A stretch of DNA of 9,425 bases, taken from NCBI GenBank assembly GCA_045125245.1, contig JBGVNF010000037.1, forward strand, positions 1 through 9,425. The letters are read 5' to 3'. Below the pieces are notes generated by a model. The model worked only from the letters and a program-made list of their open reading frames with translations. It did not search any database and had not been told where the DNA came from. This document shows positions 1 to 5,629 of this stretch, one piece after another. Within the stretch, counting starts at the first letter, position 1. Every line of letters starts with the position of its first letter. The stretch is from SVEL01 sp045125245. GTDB taxonomy: Bacteria; Bacillota; Clostridia; Lachnospirales; Lachnospiraceae. The position numbers and the translations under genes were made by a program.

Positions 1-71
1 GCAAATGGTGCTATTGCTAATGCAAAAGATAACAAACCGGCTACGATTTTCGAGATACACTTTTTTCTCAT
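1..71 (-). CDS. Partial secreted protein, N-terminal signal peptide only
   Basis: The reverse strand has an ATG at 71-69 that stays open to the window edge and gives 23 full codons beginning MRKKCISKIVAG. This is a textbook signal peptide start: a basic n-region (Arg-Lys-Lys), then a hydrophobic h-region rich in Leu, Ala, Ile and Phe. The cleavage site probably lies near or beyond the edge. Upstream, AAGGG lies 7 nt before the ATG and can serve as a weak ribosome site. The protein should be exported, but nothing of the mature part is visible, so no function can be given. The gene is divergent from the ferritin-like gene at 330. It is too short for automatic ORF listing, and the call rests on the signal-peptide pattern plus the ribosome site. 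Confidence 0.6.
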   Translation of the reverse strand, partial: MRKKCISKIVAGLLSFALAIAPF

Positions 72-119
72 AACCGTACCCTTATCATCATATCAGATGA
101 TTCCTTTCTCTCTTATTTA

Positions 120-149
120 TTTGTATTTCATGACTTTAGCACGTTTCAA
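120..149 (-). promoter_or_regulatory. Candidate promoter for the left-edge secreted protein gene
   Basis: On the reverse strand, TTGAAA (plus positions 144-149) is followed after 18 nt by TACAAA (120-125), which would place the start about 40 nt upstream of the ATG at 71. The -10 matches the consensus at only four of six bases, so this is a weak prediction. Confidence 0.25.
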
Positions 150-153
150 CAAT

Positions 154-168
154 TCCAATTCAATTGGA
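154..168. repeat. Perfect 7-1-7 inverted repeat in the divergent intergenic region
   Basis: TCCAATT, a single C, then AATTGGA form an exact palindrome with a one-base centre. It lies just upstream of the candidate reverse-strand promoter at 120-149. Its size and symmetry fit a binding site for a dimeric repressor or activator, but no regulator is identified. The region is AT-rich, so chance is possible. The rest of 72-329 shows no convincing gene. Confidence 0.4.
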
Positions 169-315
169 CAACTTTCAAAATATAATGTCAATAAACGTCA
201 ATCAAATAATGATTATGATTATAATTAAGATTAATAATAATAACGAATTTTATAAAAAGTAATTTAGTAATGCATATAAACTAATAATCTGGATATTTTA
301 ACTATATATCATTTT

Positions 316-322
316 AGGAGGT
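316..322 (+). promoter_or_regulatory. Strong ribosome binding site of the ferritin-like gene
   Basis: AGGAGGT is near-perfectly complementary to the 16S 3' end and lies 7 nt before the ATG at 330, which fixes that start. It suggests efficient translation. No equally clear -35/-10 pair is visible upstream; TATAAT occurs at 220-225 but lacks a good -35. Confidence 0.85.
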
Positions 323-329
323 ATAAAAT

Positions 330-791
330 ATGGGTGATAATGGAATAGTTCAAAATCAAGTAACAGATGACACGGTTAAATTGCTTAGAGAATGCGATGC
401 AGGTGTAAAGATGGGCATAGAGTCTTTGAAGCAAGTATTAGACTATGTAAAGGACTGTAAGTTAAAAGAATTGATTCAAAAAAGTGCTGATAAGCATGAA
501 AGCTTTCAGGATGAAGTAACAATGCTTCTTCATGAATATGGAGATGAAGGAAAAAATCCAAATCCTATGGCAAAGGGGATGTCGTGGCTTAAGACAAGTA
601 TGAAGATGACAATGGATTCTTCAGATGAAACAGTAGCAGACCTTATGGTAGATGGATGCAATATGGGAACAAAATCTCTTCATAAATATCTTAATCAGTA
701 CAGTCATGCTACAGATAAGGCCAAGAAGCTTGTAGAGGATGTATTAAAGGAAGAAGAGGGATTAGCTGAAAAGCTTAGAGAGTATTTGTAA
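330..791 (+). CDS. Small four-helix, ferritin-like hypothetical protein
   Basis: The product is 153 residues, acidic and almost wholly helical, with no signal peptide or membrane segment, so it should be cytoplasmic. The sequence falls into four amphipathic stretches: about 13-40, 44-69, 99-121 and 125-152. Acidic and histidine residues sit where a ferritin-like bundle would carry ligands: Glu21, the Lys-His-Glu around 55-57, Asp108, and Glu136 to Glu143. The spacing and the helix-B pattern Ala-Asp-x-His-x-x-Phe recall the DUF2383/ferritin-like families of Clostridia. Metal binding is inferred from this pattern and not demonstrated. The start is set by AGGAGGT at 316. The gene stands alone: divergent from the left gene and separated from the next by 234 nt holding a new promoter. 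A non-metal four-helix protein is the main alternative. Confidence 0.7.
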   Translation: MGDNGIVQNQVTDDTVKLLRECDAGVKMGIESLKQVLDYVKDCKLKELIQKSADKHESFQDEVTMLLHEYGDEGKNPNPMAKGMSWLKTSMKMTMDSSDETVADLMVDGCNMGTKSLHKYLNQYSHATDKAKKLVEDVLKEEEGLAEKLREYL

Positions 792-820
792 AATAGATTA
801 ATTTTGTTCAGTATTACTAA

Positions 821-849
821 TTGATAACAGATTCGCATTATGCTAGAAT
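821..849 (+). promoter_or_regulatory. Sigma-A type promoter for the Rpn nuclease gene
   Basis: TTGATA (821-826), a 17-nt spacer and TAGAAT (844-849) match the vegetative consensus at five of six bases in each hexamer with ideal spacing. Transcription would start near 856-858, leaving a leader of about 170 nt before the ATG at 1026. This is the best promoter match in the window. Confidence 0.65.
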
Positions 850-864
850 AATTGTTAGCATAAT
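837..864. repeat. 9-bp inverted repeat over the nuclease promoter, operator-like
   Basis: ATTATGCTA (837-845) and TAGCATAAT (856-864) are perfect inverted copies separated by 10 nt. The left arm runs into the -10 hexamer at 844-849 and the right arm covers the expected transcription start. A repressor bound here would block RNA polymerase. As a terminator for the upstream gene it is poor, because the stem is AT-rich and no clean T-run follows. Confidence 0.5.
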
Positions 865-919
865 TTCTGTGTGTATATTTTATTTTAGTCTATTTTTATT
901 ATTTTGAGTGTTAAGTGTT

Positions 920-972
920 AGGAAATCTATGCTGAAATTCATTTTAGAATAAGGCAGGAGATTTCCTTTTTT
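920..972 (+). terminator. Attenuator-like hairpin with T-run in the nuclease leader
   Basis: AGGAAATCT (920-928) pairs perfectly with AGATTTCCT (959-967), and six T residues occupy 967-972. The 30-nt loop contains a smaller helix, CTGAAA with TTTTAG (932-937/942-947). It lies after the promoter at 821-849 and before the nuclease start, so it would act as an intrinsic terminator inside the leader. It could also stop readthrough from the ferritin-like gene. The large loop lowers confidence in strong termination. Confidence 0.45.
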
Positions 973-990
973 ATTGTGCGGAAAATATAA

Positions 991-1023
991 GCAACTCCTG
1001 TCAGTTATGAAAGGAGAATTTGC
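991..1023 (+). promoter_or_regulatory. Hairpin sequestering the nuclease Shine-Dalgarno
   Basis: The ribosome site AAGGAG (1011-1016) lies 9 nt before ATG 1026. CTCCT at 995-999 is exactly complementary to AGGAG at 1012-1016. GCAA at 991-994 also pairs with TTGC at 1020-1023, leaving a 3-nt bulge. The helix would hide the ribosome site. The same spacing argument decides the start: the upstream in-frame TTG at 1020 is only 3 nt from the ribosome site, which is too close. Confidence 0.5.
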
Positions 1024-1025
1024 TT

Positions 1026-2138
1026 ATGAAAAAAATAACTGTTGAAGAGCTAAAATCTTCTAATGAAAAGAAAATTTTACTCAAGGATGTGAAAGGAACA
1101 CCCTTTGATGACACCTTTAGAACATTATTAGAGAGATGTCGCAAACTTATCATTCCTGTGATTAATGAAGTATTTGGTACTGATTATTCTGTAACCGATG
1201 AGGTAGAATTATTATCTAACGAACATTTTATTGTAGAATCGAAAGGTATAAGTGTTAAAAGAATTACTGATAGTTGCATAAAAGTGCGAGATAGACTATA
1301 TCATATCGAATGTGAAAGCAATTCTATATCTGGCATTGAAATTAGAATGATGGAATATGATTTTCATATTGCTTTATCTGGGGCTACAAATGATACTAAC
1401 GGTTTGACATTAAAGTTTCCTCATTCAGCAGTCTTATATCTAAGAGATAATGATAATACACCAGATATGTTAAAAATCAACCTTGTTATGCCAGATGAGA
1501 AAATAGTTAGTTACGAAGTAAAAACTGTGAAGGTACAAAAATATACTAAAGAAGAAATTTTTGACAAAAATTTATTGTTTTTTATACCATTTTATGTGTT
1601 AAAATTTGAAAAAAAGTTAAGTCGTAACGATAGTTTTTTAGAGATTAAAAATGAATTCAGAGAAGAATACGAGGATATATTAAATCGCTTAAAATCTCTT
1701 GAGAAAATGAAATACATAGATTATAATTATCTTAGCCAATTAATAACACTTACAAAAATATTGATTACTATAGTTTCAAAGAATAATCCTAATGTAGCAA
1801 AGGAGGTTGATTTTATGGGTGGTGGACAGGTAATAGATGCCCAAGCAGTATTACTAGAAGAGATGAAGAAGACTTGGTATAGAGCTGGCGTAGAAGCTAC
1901 TCACGAGCAGGCAATAGAAGAAGGTAGAGAACAAGGCATAGAGCAAGGCATAGAGCAAGGTATAGAGCAAGGTATAAAAGAAAACATCTTCCTTGTACTA
2001 GAATCCAAGGGTAAAATATCTCCGAAGTTAATGAACTTAATTGACAATGAAACTAACCTAACTACATTAAGAGAATGGAATAAATTATCTATCAAAGTAT
2101 CATCGGTAGATGAGTTCCAACAACAGATGCATAAATAA
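1026..2138 (+). CDS. Rpn-family PD-(D/E)XK nuclease / putative transposase
   Basis: The product is 370 residues. It carries the Rpn (YhgA-like/PDDEXK) pattern of Lachnospiraceae: an N-terminal segment with Phe-Asp-Asp-x-Phe-Arg-Thr-Leu (27-34) leading to Pro-Val-Ile-Asn-Glu-Val-Phe (44-50), a candidate active-site Asp82, then the core strand Tyr-His-Ile-Glu-Cys-Glu-Ser (92-98) and the helix beginning Glu105-Ile-Arg-Met-Met-Glu-Tyr-Asp. Family members are DNA endonucleases linked to RecA-independent recombination. Relatives usually have Glu-x-Gln at this strand; here it is Glu95-Cys-Glu97, so activity is uncertain. Residues 181-260 are mostly helical. The C-terminal region (about 271-370) holds five Gly-Ile-Glu-Gln-type units at 300-319. 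ATG 1026 is preferred over TTG 1020 because AAGGAG lies 9 nt before it. The gene is a single-gene unit with its own promoter and a strong terminator. No terminal repeats or target duplications mark it as an intact mobile element. Confidence 0.8.
   Translation: MKKITVEELKSSNEKKILLKDVKGTPFDDTFRTLLERCRKLIIPVINEVFGTDYSVTDEVELLSNEHFIVESKGISVKRITDSCIKVRDRLYHIECESNSISGIEIRMMEYDFHIALSGATNDTNGLTLKFPHSAVLYLRDNDNTPDMLKINLVMPDEKIVSYEVKTVKVQKYTKEEIFDKNLLFFIPFYVLKFEKKLSRNDSFLEIKNEFREEYEDILNRLKSLEKMKYIDYNYLSQLITLTKILITIVSKNNPNVAKEVDFMGGGQVIDAQAVLLEEMKKTWYRAGVEATHEQAIEEGREQGIEQGIEQGIEQGIKENIFLVLESKGKISPKLMNLIDNETNLTTLREWNKLSIKVSSVDEFQQQMHK
1923..1982 (+). repeat. Five tandem 12-bp units within the nuclease gene
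   Basis: Units of the form GGYATAGAGCAA start at 1923, 1935, 1947, 1959 and 1971. The second and third are identical, the fourth differs by one base, and the first and last are degenerate. They encode Gly-Ile-Glu-Gln repeats at residues 300-319. The unit length is a multiple of three, so copy number could change by slippage without shifting the frame. Confidence 0.9.
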
Positions 2139-2156
2139 CTTTTCTATACAATTACA

Positions 2157-2196
2157 AATAGGCATAATCCTTACATACTGATTATGCCTATTTTTT
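2157..2196 (+). terminator. Intrinsic terminator after the nuclease gene, possibly bidirectional
   Basis: AATAGGCATAATC (2157-2169) pairs perfectly over 13 bp with 2180-2192 across a 10-nt loop, and T residues run from 2191 to 2196. It lies 18 nt past the nuclease stop. The convergent galE gene ends 36 nt to the right. On that strand the stem is preceded by an A-run and followed by a weaker T-rich tract, so it may also end galE transcripts. Confidence 0.85.
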
Positions 2197-2231
2197 AACT
2201 ACTATATTCAATTAAAATAGCCCCAAAGTCT

Positions 2232-3257
2232 CTATACCTCATATCCATTCGGATTATTTTTCTGCCAATTCCATGTGTCCTTACACATATCTTCAAGGCT
2301 CTTTTCTGCCTTCCAACCAAGCATCTCAGCCGCCTTGCTGCTATCTGCGTAACATGTGTCTATATCACCAGGTCTTCTATCAGTTATAACATATGGTATC
2401 TTTATATCATTTGATTTTTCAAATGCTTTTACCATATCAAGTACGCTATAACCTACACCCGTTCCTATATTAAACACCTCAGAACCCTTATTCTCCAACG
2501 CGTAATCTATCGCCTTAACATGCGCCTTAGCCAAATCCACTACATGGATGTAATCTCTTACACCCGTACCGTCTGGTGTATTATAATCATTACCAAATAC
2601 GCTTAGCTTCTCTCTCTTGCCTACTGCCACCTGTGATATAAATGGCATAAGGTTATTAGGAATTCCTGTTGGATCCTCACCGATAAGGCCCGACTTATGT
2701 GCTCCTACTGGATTAAAATATCTAAGAAGTACAACTGACATATTCTCATCTGCCTTGGCCGCATCCATAAGAATCTGTTCATTCATAAGCTTAGTCCAGC
2801 CATATGGATTTGTACAAGGTCCAGTCTGCATTGTTTCCACAAGCGGCATTTTATCAGGCACACCATAAACTGTAGCTGAAGAACTAAAGACCATATTGTC
2901 ACAGCCATATTTCTTCATAACCTTCACAAGCGCAAATGTGGAATCCAAGTTATTCTCATAATACATCATAGGCTTAGCCACAGACTCACCTACAGCCTTA
3001 TATCCAGCAAAATGTATAACTGCATCAATCTTATTCTCAGCAAATACCTTATCTAAGGCATCTACATCGCACACATCCACATCATAATTTTTAATCTTTA
3101 CCCCAGTAATCTTCTCTAGTCTATTAAAAACCTCTGGCTTGCTGTTGTAGTAGCAATCTGCACTCACCACATCATATCCAGCCTCCATAAGTTCAATCGC
3201 AGTATGACTGGCAATATATCCTGCACCACCAGCGAGCAAAATTGTCTTCTTTCCCAT
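2232..3257 (-). CDS. galE: UDP-glucose 4-epimerase
   Basis: The enzyme interconverts UDP-glucose and UDP-galactose in the Leloir pathway and supplies UDP-galactose for surface polymers. The 341 residues match the usual bacterial length. It is an extended short-chain dehydrogenase: an N-terminal NAD-binding motif Gly-Gly-Ala-Gly-Tyr-Ile-Ala-Ser-His (10-18), His-Phe-Ala-Gly (82-85), Ser-Ser-Ser-Ala-Thr-Val-Tyr-Gly (125-132), the catalytic Tyr152-Gly-Trp-Thr-Lys156, then Arg-Tyr-Phe-Asn-Pro and the C-terminal substrate motif around Arg-Arg-Pro-Gly-Asp. The third glycine of the Gly-x-x-Gly-x-x-Gly fingerprint is Ala16 here, a small change seldom fatal in this fold. The start follows GGAGGG placed a few bases upstream. 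No other galactose genes are adjacent. It is probably transcribed alone from the promoter at 3331-3358. Confidence 0.95.
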   Translation of the reverse strand: MGKKTILLAGGAGYIASHTAIELMEAGYDVVSADCYYNSKPEVFNRLEKITGVKIKNYDVDVCDVDALDKVFAENKIDAVIHFAGYKAVGESVAKPMMYYENNLDSTFALVKVMKKYGCDNMVFSSSATVYGVPDKMPLVETMQTGPCTNPYGWTKLMNEQILMDAAKADENMSVVLLRYFNPVGAHKSGLIGEDPTGIPNNLMPFISQVAVGKREKLSVFGNDYNTPDGTGVRDYIHVVDLAKAHVKAIDYALENKGSEVFNIGTGVGYSVLDMVKAFEKSNDIKIPYVITDRRPGDIDTCYADSSKAAEMLGWKAEKSLEDMCKDTWNWQKNNPNGYEV

Positions 3258-3330
3258 AATTCCCTCCTACAAATTTTTGTAACTAATAATTTTTTCTTTT
3301 TTAAGCTAATTTCCTTATTTCAAACCACTT

Positions 3331-3358
3331 AACATAAGCCACTTCTTCTATACTTCAA
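3331..3358 (-). promoter_or_regulatory. Candidate galE promoter
   Basis: On the reverse strand TTGAAG (plus positions 3353-3358) is followed after 16 nt by TATGTT (3331-3336). Transcription would begin near 3324, giving a leader of about 65 nt that ends in the AGGAGGG ribosome site. The match is moderate. Confidence 0.4.
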
Positions 3359-3381
3359 TAAATAATTTCAATACGTATATA

Positions 3382-3614
3382 GACCTTATGTATTTTATGC
3401 TATGTCTTTTTACGATAGCGTAGGATGCGTAGATTTACTTAATACTTTGTTAGTAACTAGTGATTTCCTAACACGATGTTAGGAAAAGGCGTCTCTGAGC
3501 CACGGATGGCGAATAGACGCCGGTCACGTCATATATAAACAACCTAAATCAAAGTATTTAGAAAATCAAGTATCCGCAGCATGTAAAAAACATAGCATAA
3601 CAATACATAAGGTC
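3382..3614. ncRNA. Large structured element between leuA and galE: candidate ncRNA or MITE-like repeat
   Basis: Positions 3382-3453 and 3544-3614 form an irregular inverted repeat of about 70 bp. The outer 24 nt pair almost perfectly (GACCTTATGTA with TACATAAGGTC, then a run through GCTATGT), followed by helices separated by small bulges and loops, ending in CTTTG/CAAAG and TTAG/CTAA. Inside, GTGA (3460-3463) pairs with TCAC (3524-3527) and encloses two adjacent hairpins: TTTCCTAACA with its complement around a CGA loop (3464-3486), and GGCGTCT with AGACGCC holding an inner GCCA/TGGC helix (3488-3521). The GC-rich core stands out from AT-rich flanks. No target-site duplication is visible and no coding frame is evident. 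The bulged closing stem and nested apex look like a folded RNA; the Rfam raiA motif is one named possibility, from general resemblance of size and host group only. The strand is undetermined. Most of the 364-nt gap 3258-3621 is accounted for by this element and the galE promoter. Confidence 0.5.
3484..3521 (-). terminator. Possible terminator hairpin for leuA within the structured element
   Basis: Read on the reverse strand, the GGCGTCT/AGACGCC stem with its inner GCCA/TGGC helix is GC-rich and is followed directly by TTTT, then CC. It lies about 100 nt past the leuA stop. The T-run is short, so termination may be partial, and the hairpin may simply be part of the larger fold. Confidence 0.3.
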
Positions 3615-3621
3615 CTCACCC

Positions 3622-5307
3622 CTATTTAATCTTCTCAAGTCTATTGAGTGCCGAGAACACAGCTCTTATAGAAGCTCTTGTAATATTCGCACTCTGTCCT
3701 ACACCATAAGTTGTCTTTCCTGTCTCTAAATCGATACAGTTAAAGTATGCTGCTGCCATAGCCTGTGAACCATCAGCAAGTGCATGCTGTGAGTAATCTG
3801 CAAGTTTAAACTTAACGCCTGTTTTTTCCTCAAGTGCCTTCTTTACAGCATCGATTGGTCCATTACCAACCATCTCTACATACTTTTCTTCGCCCTTATA
3901 CTTAAATGTAAGCTTAGCTAATGTATCTCCTGTAGCATCATTGTCATCCACATCTGAAATCTTACATGATGTAAACTCAAATGGGTATTCCTTCTCTGTC
4001 TTGTATGTAATATATTCCTCACGGAACTTCTCCATAATTGTATCTGGTGATACTTCACCCTGTGCTTCTGCAATCTTCTGGATTACATCAGCAAATTCCT
4101 TATGCATTCCCTTTGGAAGCTTATAACCAAAGTATGTATCCATAACGAAGGCTACGCCGCCCTTACCTGACTGGCTATTGATTCTTACGATTGGTTCATA
4201 GTCTCTACCTACGTCACTTGGGTCGATTGGAAGATATGGAACCTCCCAATGCTCCTGCTCTCTTTCCTTCATAGCTGTGATACCCTTGTTGATAGCATCC
4301 TGATGCGAACCTGAGAATGCTGTAAATACAAGTTTTCCTGCATATGGATGTCTCATTCCTACTGGCATCTTACAACATCTTTCATATACTTCGATTAATT
4401 CATTTACATTTTCAAGATTAAGCTCTGGATTGATACCCTGCGAGAACATGTTATAAGCAATAGTTGTTACGTCTACATTACCTGTTCTCTCACCATTTCC
4501 AAAAAGTGTTCCCTCTACTCTGTCCGCACCTGCTAAAAGTGCAAGCTCGGCTGCTGCCACACCTGTTCCTCTATCATTGTGTGGGTGCACACTTAAGATA
4601 ATACTCTCTCTATCTTCAAAATGCTTATCCATCCACTCTATCTGGTCAGCGTAAACATTTGGTGTGTTCATCTCTACTGTAGCTGGAAGGTTGATAATGA
4701 TAGGGTTCTCCTTTGTAGCACCCCATTCCTTCTGAACTGCAGTACATACCTCTAACGCATAATCAAGCTCTGTTCCTGTGAAGCTCTCTGGTGAATACTC
4801 AAGATATACCTTTCCCTTGAAATCCTTCACATAATCCTTAACCATACGAGTTCCCTCGATAGCTATCTGCTTGATTTCCTCTCTATTCTTGTTAAATACA
4901 ACGTCTCTCTGAAGTGTAGATGTAGAGTTGTAGATATGAACTACTGCCTGCTTAATTCCCTCTAAAGCTTCAAATGTTCTCTTGATAAGGTGCTCTCTAC
5001 ACTGTACAAGTACCTGAATCTTTACATCATCTGGAATAAGCTTTCTATCTACAAGCTGTCTTAAGAAATCAAACTCAATCTGTGATGCAGCTGGGAAACC
5101 AACCTCGATTTCCTTGAATCCAAGCTTCACAAGTAAGTTAAAGAATTCAATTTTCTCCTCAACCACCATAGGCTCGATAAGCGCCTGATTACCATCTCTT
5201 AAATCTACTGAACACCAGATTGGTGCCTTCTCTATTTCCTTATTTGGCCATTCTCTCTCAGGGTAATTCACCACTGGATTTCTTCTATATCTCTTAAAAT
5301 TTAACAT
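3622..5307 (-). CDS. leuA: 2-isopropylmalate synthase (long, LeuA type 2 form)
   Basis: LeuA condenses 2-oxoisovalerate with acetyl-CoA to 2-isopropylmalate, the first committed step of leucine synthesis. The 561-residue length and the start with Tyr-Arg-Arg-Asn-Pro fit the longer LeuA subfamily. The catalytic TIM barrel spans about 28-330, with the metal and substrate motif Asp-Leu-Arg-Asp-Gly-Asn-Gln (35-41), the metal motif His241-Pro-His243-Asn-Asp (241-245) and Asn-Gly-Glu-Arg-Thr-Gly-Asn (271-277). A linker follows, and then the regulatory LeuA dimer domain, about 430-561, where leucine feedback normally acts. The start follows GAGGAAG about 7 nt upstream. No leuB, leuC or leuD is adjacent. 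It is 64 nt downstream of the HPr gene with its own candidate promoter, so co-transcription is possible but not required. Confidence 0.95.
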   Translation of the reverse strand: MLNFKRYRRNPVVNYPEREWPNKEIEKAPIWCSVDLRDGNQALIEPMVVEEKIEFFNLLVKLGFKEIEVGFPAASQIEFDFLRQLVDRKLIPDDVKIQVLVQCREHLIKRTFEALEGIKQAVVHIYNSTSTLQRDVVFNKNREEIKQIAIEGTRMVKDYVKDFKGKVYLEYSPESFTGTELDYALEVCTAVQKEWGATKENPIIINLPATVEMNTPNVYADQIEWMDKHFEDRESIILSVHPHNDRGTGVAAAELALLAGADRVEGTLFGNGERTGNVDVTTIAYNMFSQGINPELNLENVNELIEVYERCCKMPVGMRHPYAGKLVFTAFSGSHQDAINKGITAMKEREQEHWEVPYLPIDPSDVGRDYEPIVRINSQSGKGGVAFVMDTYFGYKLPKGMHKEFADVIQKIAEAQGEVSPDTIMEKFREEYITYKTEKEYPFEFTSCKISDVDDNDATGDTLAKLTFKYKGEEKYVEMVGNGPIDAVKKALEEKTGVKFKLADYSQHALADGSQAMAAAYFNCIDLETGKTTYGVGQSANITRASIRAVFSALNRLEKIK

Positions 5308-5335
5308 AATATCTTCCTCACTCTCATTTCTTTTT

Positions 5336-5363
5336 TATATAAACCAAATCTAAATCGATTCAA
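5336..5363 (-). promoter_or_regulatory. Candidate leuA promoter
   Basis: On the reverse strand TTGAAT (plus positions 5358-5363) is followed after 16 nt by TATATA (5336-5341), within the 64-nt gap between the HPr gene and leuA. The start would be near 5329, leaving about 20 nt before the ATG. That is enough for the GAGGAAG ribosome site but not for a leader peptide or T-box. Confidence 0.45.
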
Positions 5364-5371
5364 TTATTATT

Positions 5372-5629
5372 TCACTCTTCATCTGCCAATATCTGACGTA
5401 TTACCTTAAACGCTTCCGCCTCATCTTCACCGTCACACACTAGCTCTACGTATTCCCCAAACTTTACGCAAGCTCCTAGTAGACTTATGATACTTTTTGC
5501 ATTGGCAGTTACGTTATCAGTCATTAGTTTTATGCTACATTTATACTGACTAGCTACCTTGCTTATCTCTTTCGCTGGTCGCAAATGGAGACTTCCTAAA
5601 TCTTTTATCCTAACCTGTTCTTTAATCAT
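5372..5629 (-). CDS. HPr-family phosphocarrier protein
   Basis: The 85-residue length is typical of HPr. The N-terminal site reads Ser-Leu-His15-Leu-Arg17-Pro-Ala, keeping the histidine phosphorylated by Enzyme I and the neighbouring Arg-Pro. Ser46 is preserved in Asn43-Ala-Lys-Ser46-Ile-Ile-Ser-Leu, the site used by HPr kinase in Firmicutes for carbon catabolite control. The usual Gly-x-His-Ala-Arg is altered (Ser13, Leu16), so this may be a paralog with a regulatory role and not the main PTS HPr; I therefore give no ptsH symbol. The ATG overlaps the cdaR stop by one base (TAATG). Its ribosome site GGAGGGG is formed by the Gly-Gly-Gly codons at the end of cdaR, so translation should be coupled. 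No Enzyme I gene is present here. Confidence 0.88.
   Translation of the reverse strand: MIKEQVRIKDLGSLHLRPAKEISKVASQYKCSIKLMTDNVTANAKSIISLLGACVKFGEYVELVCDGEDEAEAFKVIRQILADEE

Noticed and set aside
1020..1025. TTG start at 1020 for the nuclease, adding two residues
   Set aside because: Only 3 nt separate it from AAGGAG, whereas ATG 1026 has a normal 9-nt spacing.
1923..1982. CRISPR array
   Set aside because: The units are 12 bp, contiguous without spacers and in frame within a coding sequence.
1901..2095. Minus-strand frame with repeated Pro-Cys-Ser motifs
   Set aside because: The repeats are the reverse complement of the Gly-Ile-Glu-Gln repeat of the nuclease gene, which is the supported frame.
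1026..2138. Intact insertion sequence around the nuclease gene
   Set aside because: No matching terminal inverted repeats or target duplications bracket the gene; the flanking hairpins are a promoter-proximal leader and a terminator.
3382..3614. 6S RNA or SRP RNA as the identity of the leuA-galE element
   Set aside because: The apex is branched with two hairpins instead of the single irregular rod of 6S RNA, and the conserved SRP S-domain sequence (GGAAG-containing helix 8) was not seen.
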